Source: Cognatundibacterium squillarum (GTDB taxonomy: Bacteria > Pseudomonadota > Gammaproteobacteria > Burkholderiales > Burkholderiaceae_D). Taken from it: DNA of 42,533 bases. The position numbers and the translations under genes were made by a program. Position 1 is the stretch's first letter. Each line of letters starts with the position of its first letter. The notes under the pieces were generated by a model. The model worked only from the letters and a program-made list of their open reading frames with translations. It was not told where the DNA came from and searched no databases. This document shows positions 36,201-42,533 of the stretch, in pieces. The DNA lies in contig NZ_BMYU01000014.1 of the NCBI RefSeq assembly GCF_014652435.1, positions 1-42,533 of the forward strand, written 5' to 3'.

Positions 36201-37160
36201 AGCACGCAGGACGCCGCCGTAACGGGTGTTTACGTTATCCATCAGATATCCGAACGCACCGTAACGTACACTATTCTGATTGCGCTGCATCTGCCCTACC
36301 GGTTTGTAATTACCGTTTGGATATTGCAAGCACAAGTCGGTACGGGTCTTATTTTCTTTACTATCACATACCTGTACTCGGACAAGAAATTCGCCGAGTA
36401 CACGATCAGTTGAAACGTCCAGCCAACTGTCAGACGTCGCATTATTGGTCGGATATGTCCTTTGTGTACCGCAGTTACCTGTCTTATTTACATCCGTAAA
36501 TAAAATTTTATTATCACAATTTAATACATACAGTGTCGTGACGTTATAAGGTGTTACAGCACTCGGCGCACTCATTGTTGCGGATGACGTCACAACCTTA
36601 CGCGGGAAGTAACCACCGGAGTTATAGAAACCACTGTATAAAAATGCACGTTGCAGCACTGTTTGTGTCGCAGTATCAACAATCCTGTCACCACCGGTGA
36701 GCGCAAGGCGCAGCATATCGATAGCGGATGAGGAAGCCCAGTTCAGAAAGTTTCCACTAAAAGAATCACCGCCACACTCATAATTTGCATCAGTATCTTT
36801 ATAAATATAAAAATACCCATTGCTCATATCCGAAACACTGACCGTTTTGGCTGTGATGGCATTACCGTTTTTATCCTTTGTGAACGTTTTAAAAGTGCCA
36901 TTCAGATAACATTTCTTGGTATTGAAGTAACCGATGTATTCAACCTGCTTGTTATAGTCATTCGAATTTGTATAAGCCGCCTTAACAGTCGGGAATTCAA
37001 CGGACAAATCGAGCAACAAATTTGGTCGAACATTACCGCCCCCCGAATACAAAGGTGTCGTTGCAAGATTTACTGTCGGTGGCGCCGCAAAAGCAGATAA
37101 ATGCAAAGCCCCTAGCAGGCCAACAACAATACCGGAAGTTCGTTTAAAAATTTTCTTCAT
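33213..37160 (-). CDS. pilY1: Type IV pilus tip adhesin/assembly protein PilY1
   Basis: This 1315-residue secreted protein has a signal peptide (cleavage near AFAAPP, residue 26). Residues about 40-450 are the variable part, with von Willebrand-type segments (ILDLSVEF-like, [15 protein letters not shown]). The C-terminal PilC/PilY1 beta-propeller begins near residue 650 ([20 protein letters not shown]) and has [28 protein letters not shown] and [24 protein letters not shown] loop (residues about 545-556) and a DLNLDGN loop nearby look like calcium sites. It sits at the pilus tip and controls extension and surface contact. Its start overlaps the pilX stop by ATGA, and the stop is 18 bases before pilE. 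Confidence 0.93.
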   Translation of the reverse strand: [1315 protein letters not shown]

Positions 37161-37801
37161 GACCGTTCCGCTTTTCTGTAAAAGGACTGCAGCACAACCT
37201 GAGTATCAGAGTTCGCGCCAAATCCGATAGCAGTGATACGAAATATATATTTTGTTTGTTCGTCGGCTTTGCGACCTGCTTCCAGATCTTGCACCGCCTC
37301 AATAATGTAGCGTGGCAGTTTTGCCGGAAAAGATCCTTTCCCGGTAACCATTGTCTGTCCGGTAAATCTACCGAATTTCACTGAGGGCGAGCTCGAATCA
37401 TCAGACGCGATATTTGCGATAAACCACACTGGCGTTTGACCAGCCAGTGAAGGCAGGCATAATCCCTGATAAACGTTTCCGTCACCGCTGGCACAGCCTG
37501 CCTCGAAATAAAGATTTGAGGTCGGATCAAATAAATTTGCACGTCCGTTTGCCAGTGCAACCTGCGGATCAATATCCATTTCGGCATCTTTCAATGCCGC
37601 TTCGGCAGCCATCAGCGCGATCTGACGATCGCGATCACTGCGCGATGCTTTTTCACCCTGAAGAGACACTGTCGCAAGAGCGATGCTCAATATCAGCACG
37701 ACGATCAGCATCATTAAAGAAACGATCAGAGCTGCACCATCTTGCCGACGCAATAATACAAAAGTCGGTTTCATCATGTTTTTCACTGTTTTACCATTCA
37801 T
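37157..37801 (-). CDS. pilX: Type IV pilus assembly protein PilX
   Basis: This 214-residue protein has the PilX pattern: a charged N-terminus, then LRRQDGAALIVSLMMLIVVLILSIALATVSLQGEKASRSDRDRQIALMAAEAALKDAEMDI. It lacks the usual Gly-Phe cut site (Gly-Ala here, in DGAALIVSL), which is also seen in PilX relatives. The ATG at 37801 overlaps the pilW stop by one base (TGATG); a second ATG pair at 37777/37774 would give a shorter N-terminus and cannot be excluded. It is a minor pilin needed for assembly and for interaction with PilY1. It overlaps pilY1 by ATGA. Confidence 0.85.
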   Translation of the reverse strand: MNGKTVKNMMKPTFVLLRRQDGAALIVSLMMLIVVLILSIALATVSLQGEKASRSDRDRQIALMAAEAALKDAEMDIDPQVALANGRANLFDPTSNLYFEAGCASGDGNVYQGLCLPSLAGQTPVWFIANIASDDSSSPSVKFGRFTGQTMVTGKGSFPAKLPRYIIEAVQDLEAGRKADEQTKYIFRITAIGFGANSDTQVVLQSFYRKAERS

Positions 37802-38832
37802 CAGGGAGGTGGAACACAAGTTCCGCGAGTACTGTCGACATAGCAGAGATTCCGAACCTGGACCGTCGCTGCATAAACCTTTCTGATCCGATTCAGCGTC
37901 TGAGCAGGTAACTGTGACTCCTGAATCGTCGTTCCTTTATCGTTTCCACCGTTTACGCTTGCATAGTCCGAACCGAACAAATCGTATTTTGAAGATGTCG
38001 TATCAGTACGGGCATTCTGGCTCCCCCTCACAAGCATAGCGATCTTAACGGTCGAGATTTTTTTCCAAAAAGTTTTACGGTTCAGATCCTGCGCCCTCTC
38101 CTGAGCATTCGTTCCGGAAAGAACAATCCCGGCATCCAGTGCATTTAACGCTGTTGCATTCAGATACTGATTGACCGTTCCGTCTGGCGGATCACTACGA
38201 TCAATACCGTACAAGACCTGAAACGACTCCACACCTTTCACAATCGACTGCGCACTCCACTTTCCGGATACAGGGTTGTAATACTTACAGAGCAACTCCG
38301 GCTCACCGTTGGCGTCGTTAGCAACATAGTAAATACTCCACCCGCGATCCTGATCAGCTGTACTGGGAGAAGTTGGAGCAGGCACGGGAAAACCTGCACA
38401 GTTTGTAACAATCCCGTCTCCAGCACCTGTTCCTGAGCCAAAAAAACGTACCGCGAGTACATCACTGAAATTCACCGCTGTTCCAAGCGGGGTTGAGATA
38501 TCCGTCGAAGTCGCCGAAACGCTGTTCGCGTCTAATCCAGCAATATCAGCGCTTGCTGTCGATGGTGTGATTTGAGGAGAGTTATTGAAGTCGTAGTTAA
38601 CGTAACCGGCCTGCCGAATAGATGCCGCAATGTTGTCCAGCGCAAACCGCGCAGTATCCTGAGTTTCTTTTCCTTCAGTTTGCGCCTGGAATAAGGTCTT
38701 GGTTGACGCAACCAGACCTGTTGCTGACAAAACCACCAGGAGGCCAATTGCAATTGACACCAGCAATTCAACAATCGTCACACCTCGCTGAGTATGACTT
38801 TTTAAAATAGGACTTATCATTTCGTCACTCAT
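37801..38832 (-). CDS. pilW: Type IV pilus assembly protein PilW
   Basis: This 343-residue prepilin-like protein has the cut site RGVTIVELLVSIAIGLLVVLSATGLV near residue 16, with Glu5 in place. FQAQTEGKETQDTARFALDNIAASIRQAGY is the conserved helix after it. The globular domain (residues 75-343) contains a few Cys and has CVPPP at the end. It is one of the minor pilins that form the priming complex with PilV, PilX and PilY1. The start overlaps the pilV stop by ATGA, so translation is coupled. Confidence 0.9.
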   Translation of the reverse strand: MSDEMISPILKSHTQRGVTIVELLVSIAIGLLVVLSATGLVASTKTLFQAQTEGKETQDTARFALDNIAASIRQAGYVNYDFNNSPQITPSTASADIAGLDANSVSATSTDISTPLGTAVNFSDVLAVRFFGSGTGAGDGIVTNCAGFPVPAPTSPSTADQDRGWSIYYVANDANGEPELLCKYYNPVSGKWSAQSIVKGVESFQVLYGIDRSDPPDGTVNQYLNATALNALDAGIVLSGTNAQERAQDLNRKTFWKKISTVKIAMLVRGSQNARTDTTSSKYDLFGSDYASVNGGNDKGTTIQESQLPAQTLNRIRKVYAATVQVRNLCYVDSTRGTCVPPP

Positions 38833-39398
38833 TGAACATATGACTCAACCGTAATGGCCACTCCCGGGGGGGCAGAAGTACCGGAAAGAACGAAGCTACC
38901 GTCTGGATTCTTACTTTTCCAACCAATTTTGATCGTAATTCCCGCTTTAGTATCTGCGGTACACGTCCATGTGAGCATTTTTTTTGTACTGTCGAAAGGA
39001 GCTGAATCACGACAAACCACCACACGCCCCTCCGGAAGAGCCTCGCGCATACGCATAAGCCATTCGTAGATCTCGGCATTTGCCAGTGCAGTTGCATCAC
39101 AGCTGGCAGATGCTGTGTAACACAAGGCTGGCTTTGTCGGAGCAGGGTCCGTTGCCTTGTTGTAGCTAATTTTTAAAAAAGGATTTTGAGCATCAGTCAG
39201 CCGCATCTGTGCATCATTTGCCCGCATCTTATCTGCAAGCTCATTAGCCAACGCTACAGCGGTAGACTGGTATCCACTTTGCTGTGAAGTACGAATCGCG
39301 GCAAGTTGCAAGCCCGCCGCGCCAACGATACCCATCGCCACAACGAATACCGCAATCAGCACTTCAATCAGTGAAAATCCATGAGATCGATTCTTCAT
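38829..39398 (-). CDS. pilV: Type IV pilus modification protein PilV
   Basis: This 189-residue prepilin has leader MKNRSHG, cut before FSLIEVLIAVFVVAMGIVGAAGLQLAAIRTSQQSGYQSTAVALANELADKMRAN; this helix is the PilV signature. The C-terminal part has four Cys. It is first in the pilV-W-X-Y1-E-fimT operon. Upstream lies an AT-rich stretch and then an IS element, so the operon promoter must lie within about 280 bases. The start has no strong ribosome site. Confidence 0.92.
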   Translation of the reverse strand: MKNRSHGFSLIEVLIAVFVVAMGIVGAAGLQLAAIRTSQQSGYQSTAVALANELADKMRANDAQMRLTDAQNPFLKISYNKATDPAPTKPALCYTASASCDATALANAEIYEWLMRMREALPEGRVVVCRDSAPFDSTKKMLTWTCTADTKAGITIKIGWKSKNPDGSFVLSGTSAPPGVAITVESYVQ

Positions 39399-39677
39399 AG
39401 CTGCTTACATTTTCCCAAGGTCAACAGATACAGTTTAATTCAACTGACTGTGCCTTTTTTAGCCACTTGTCAGATGTTTTTTACCACTCATCTTATCGAG
39501 GTCATTAAATGACAATGAGATTCAAACATTAATTTCAAAATGGAAATATTTTAATCAAAAATTAGCACACTCCAAACAAGAGTACTATTTTTACAACAAC
39601 GATCTAGGAAGAATCTCTCACTTATCTTTTAGCAAATGTTTTCTGCAAATACACTTAAACACGGAAGCCAATAAGGG
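39399..39677. other. AT-rich upstream region of pilV, cut by an IS element
   Basis: This 279-bp stretch is visibly AT-richer than its surroundings and contains no gene. It should carry the pil operon promoter. I found no acceptable -35/-10 pair. The segment that looks like a sigma-54 site on the minus strand has GG and GC separated by 9 bases instead of 10. The IS element begins 279 bases before the pilV start and may have displaced distant regulatory sites. Confidence 0.5.
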
Positions 39678-39703
39678 TGTAGTGGCATACTGAATTTGGC
39701 CAC
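39678..39703 (+). repeat. Left terminal inverted repeat of the IS3-family element
   Basis: 26 bases starting TGTAGTGGCATACTG, matching the right end (42275-42300, reverse complement TGTAGCGGTCAACTA...) in 20 of 26 positions. Confidence 0.85.
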
Positions 39704-39747
39704 CTGATTAGAGGTGTTATGCTGCACCTCGTAAGCAATTAGGTGAC

Positions 39748-40016
39748 ATGATGAATAAAAAAACACGACCAACATCAGTCCTGAATTCCGTCTCGAATGT
39801 GCGCAGCTTTTACTGAATCAGGGCTATTCTGTTGCCAAAGCCGCTCAAGCAATGAATGTGGGCAAATCGACCATGGATAAATGGGTTCGGCAACTACGTA
39901 AAGAGAATGCTAGCGTAACGCCCAAAGCGACACCGATGGCGCCGGACCAACTCAGAATTCGTGAATTAGAAAAACGTCTGAAGCAGGTCGAGCTTGAGAA
40001 AGAAATATTAAAAAAT
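39748..40016 (+). pseudogene. IS3-family transposase OrfA, frameshifted and interrupted
   Basis: The expected OrfA protein begins MNKKTR, then SPEFRLECAQLLLNQGYSVAKAAQAMNVGKSTMDKWVRQLRKEN and a leucine-zipper part RELEKRLKQVELEKEILKN. In this copy the ATG codons at 39748 and 39751 are one base out of frame with the SPEFRL segment (in frame from 39777), so one base is missing near 39775. The IS1111-type element is inserted after codon AAT at 40016. The rest of OrfA ([14 protein letters not shown] and a stop) continues at 41385-41429. It would have bound the IS ends. Confidence 0.85.
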
Positions 40017-40018
40017 GT

Positions 40019-40030
40019 ATGGTCTGCCCC
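40019..40030 (+). repeat. Left subterminal inverted repeat of the IS1111-type element
   Basis: ATGGTCTGCCCC, pairing with 41365-41376 in all 12 bases. Confidence 0.85.
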
Positions 40031-40276
40031 GGATTTGCAAGCATGTTTTTGTTGAGTTCAGACAAACGTTTTGCGTCAATGTATCCGGCCTATGTTTGGA
40101 AATGACTATTTCCTGGCCTTGATGGAATCCGCACGCACCTTTCCTCATAAAGCGTGCAGTCATTGAAGACTGCTTTTTTAGTCAGGCTTAAAGTACGTCG
40201 GTCAACGGTTCTGTCATCAACAATTACGGCTCGCAAAAACCAGAAGGTGTTACTACGGTACTGCAATGGTGCTTCG
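40031..40276 (-). ncRNA. Candidate bridge/seekRNA region of the IS1111-type element
   Basis: IS110-family elements make a guide RNA from a non-coding end; in the IS1111 subgroup it lies downstream of the transposase. Here the 3' side of the gene is a 246-base non-coding stretch, while the 5' side has only 64 bases, which fits. One hairpin is visible (plus strand GCAGTC, ATTGAA, GACTGC at 40156-40173, followed by six T). Two short segments next to it match the insertion target (see findings). Exact RNA ends cannot be set from sequence alone. Confidence 0.35.
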
Positions 40277-41320
40277 TTATGCGTTTATAGATTCATACGG
40301 GAATGGTCGATAGTTTTCGCCACCAGTAAGGACTTTCCAGCATATCCATACGATCTTGTTTGCCAATGCAATCAACGCAACGTGGGGATGGCTACGCCTC
40401 TCAATCTCATGAAGCCACTGCTCCATTCGCGACTGATCGCGCTTCATATGGCTCATAAGCGCTCGCGCGCCTTGAATCACCAGCATTCGCAGATATCCGT
40501 TGCCACGCTTGCTGATACTGCCAAGATTGGATTTGCCGCCAGTCGAATATTGCCGTGGAACCAAGCCTAGCCAGGCTGCCATATCCCGGGCCTTACCGAA
40601 TGCCTGGCCATTACCTACGGCAGCGATCAGTGCACTTGACACAATAGGCCCCACACCCGGCACTGTTGAAACAAGCCGGCATAATTCTGACTCCTTGGCG
40701 ATTTGATGGATTTCAACAGAGGCAATGTCAATCTCATCATCCAACGCCAGCCAGCGTTGTCGCGATCTGTAGAGCAGTTGTCGCATTCTGGGAGACAGAG
40801 CATTGTCAACGGCCTCAAGAATACGAGGCAATGCTCGTGCGAATAACGCACGCCCTACAGGAATAACAATGCCATGTTCGAGAAGTAACGCACGCATCTG
40901 ATTCACGAGCGCAGTGCGTTCCACAATCAGTCGCTGACGTACCCGATGCATTGCTTGCATCTCCAGCTGGTCGGTCGTCTTCAACGGCACGGTGCGCATT
41001 GTGCCTCGGCTGGCGGCTTCAGCGATTGCTTCAGCATCATTGAAATCGTTCTTGTTGGATTTCAGATAAGGTTTAACGAACTGCGCCGGAATTACGCGAA
41101 CAGTGTGGCCGGCGTTCTGAAATTTGCGCCCCCAATATTGCGAACCAGGACTGGACTCCATGACAACGATGCATGTTGACGCAGTTGTCGCAAATTCGGC
41201 AAGTTGAGTGCGATTGAGTTTCTTACGTAACAGCGGCTTGCCTTTCTCATCCATGCCAACTAAGTGAAACCAGTTCTTGCCAAGATCAATGCCAATAATG
41301 TGAATCGCTTGTGTGCTCAT
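40277..41320 (-). CDS. IS110-family (IS1111 subgroup) transposase
   Basis: This 347-residue recombinase has an N-terminal RuvC-like DEDD domain: Asp12 in IGIDLGKNWFHL, Glu55 in VVMESSPGSQYWG, and Asp92/Asp95 in KNDFNDAEAIAEAA. Its C-terminal Tnp20 domain has VPGVGPIVSSALIAAVGNG and YSTGGKSNLGSISKRGNGYLR, where the nucleophilic Ser of this family lies. The gene looks intact and may still be active. It inserts its element by guide RNA-directed recombination into a specific short target, here the IS3 orfA/orfB junction. Confidence 0.93.
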   Translation of the reverse strand: MSTQAIHIIGIDLGKNWFHLVGMDEKGKPLLRKKLNRTQLAEFATTASTCIVVMESSPGSQYWGRKFQNAGHTVRVIPAQFVKPYLKSNKNDFNDAEAIAEAASRGTMRTVPLKTTDQLEMQAMHRVRQRLIVERTALVNQMRALLLEHGIVIPVGRALFARALPRILEAVDNALSPRMRQLLYRSRQRWLALDDEIDIASVEIHQIAKESELCRLVSTVPGVGPIVSSALIAAVGNGQAFGKARDMAAWLGLVPRQYSTGGKSNLGSISKRGNGYLRMLVIQGARALMSHMKRDQSRMEQWLHEIERRSHPHVALIALANKIVWICWKVLTGGENYRPFPYESINA

Positions 41321-41335
41321 AATGACCTCCCGTAA

Positions 41336-42300
<965 letters not shown>

Positions 42301-42302
42301 CT

Positions 42303-42389
42303 GCCTGTGCAGTTATCCGCATGCGCCCTTTGCGGAGAGCCGGACATTCTGCCGTGGAGCGGGGAGCTGGTATGCATGAATCAGCATTT
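42303..42389 (-). repeat. Intergenic repeat, copy E (inverted)
   Basis: Read on the minus strand it starts AAATGCTGATTCATGCATACC, has a centre with CACGGCAGAATGTCCGG, and carries the second landmark ATGCGGATAACTGCACAGG exactly 65 bases after the first ATGC. It aligns with copy A without gaps. Its far end lies only 2 bases from the IS3 right end. Confidence 0.6.
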
Positions 42390-42403
42390 GGCTCTTAAAA
42401 CAT

Positions 42404-42433
42404 AAACCCGGCGGCAGCCGGGTTTGTTTTTGT
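42404..42433 (+). terminator. Rho-independent terminator
   Basis: AAACCCGGC, loop GGCA, GCCGGGTTT followed by GTTTTTG. No plus-strand gene other than the dead IS orfB lies just upstream, so its original gene may have been lost or displaced. Confidence 0.8.
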
Positions 42434-42533
42434 CTTTCCGGTTTTGTGTTGTTTGTGCTTTTTGCTTAGTTCTTGTTCTTTTTCCGCTTTCGCACTTTTG
42501 GCGCGCACAAAGCAAAACCCCCGCCTCATTCGA
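42434..42533. other. Last 100 bases, no gene seen
   Basis: A T-rich stretch with no reading frame I can recognise on either strand. It runs to the edge of the window. Confidence 0.4.

Noticed and set aside
39430..39480. Sigma-54 promoter for the pil operon
   Set aside because: The GG and GC elements on the minus strand are 9 instead of 10 bases apart and the surrounding consensus is poor.
40156..40179. Rho-independent terminator on the plus strand in the IS1111-type end
   Set aside because: It would act against the direction of no known plus-strand transcript there; it is kept only as a possible RNA stem, although a role in blocking outside transcription cannot be excluded.

Overview
The window looks like the chromosome of a Gram-negative betaproteobacterium, most likely Burkholderiales near Oxalobacteraceae. 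This rests on the protein flavours (TonB, FabI, ManC/AlgA-type enzyme, PilV-W-X-Y1-E/FimT pilin cluster, RhlE-type helicase), ATGA-overlapped operons and moderate GC. The assignment is by recognition only; no search was run.

Layout. 1-104: start of tonB, leaving the window on the minus strand. 105-1014: a long gene-poor gap with several palindromes. 1015-6648: a four-gene peptide ABC importer (binding protein, two permeases, fused double ATPase). 6919-7746: an orphan periplasmic binding-type protein. 8063-8857: fabI with its own promoter and terminator. 8958-11717 (minus): modA, a di-TOBE protein, modB and modC, each pair sharing a 4-base ATGA overlap. 11836-12993: an orphan bcsZ-like cellulase. 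13317-14918: a DEAD-box helicase with a Gly/Arg-rich tail. 15293-17306: selD and a transaldolase gene, 1 base apart. 17373-18017: a chloramphenicol-acetyltransferase-like protein whose start codon touches a terminator. 18162-19010: an unrecognised protein with a Cys-Gly-Ser-Ser tail. 19089-19810: divergent yciI-like and hxlR-like genes around a duplicated operator.

20325-23553 is a translation block: three identical tRNA-Glu and one tRNA-Ala (minus), gltX (minus), an RluA-type pseudouridine synthase (plus) and two identical tRNA-Pro (plus). 23751-31871 (minus) carries two family 2 glycosyltransferases, ribD coupled to mrp/apbC, a Wzx-like flippase, manC and a uppS-type gene. Together these suggest surface polysaccharide synthesis: lipid carrier (UppS), GDP-mannose (ManC), sugar transfer and export. 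32177-39398 (minus) is a type IV pilus minor pilin/tip-adhesin operon in the order pilV-pilW-pilX-pilY1-pilE-fimT.

39678-42300 is a nested mobile element: an IS1111-type (IS110 family) element inserted into an IS3-family element exactly at the presumed orfA/orfB frameshift site. The IS3 copy also has a frameshifted orfA and an Asp-to-Asn change at its first catalytic residue. The IS1111-type transposase looks intact, and its long 3' non-coding end may encode the guide RNA known for this family.

The least explained structure is a roughly 87-bp intergenic repeat present five times (6720, 15018, 19856, 28203 and, inverted, 42303). It has two ATGC-type landmarks 65 bp apart. It matches no element I can name.
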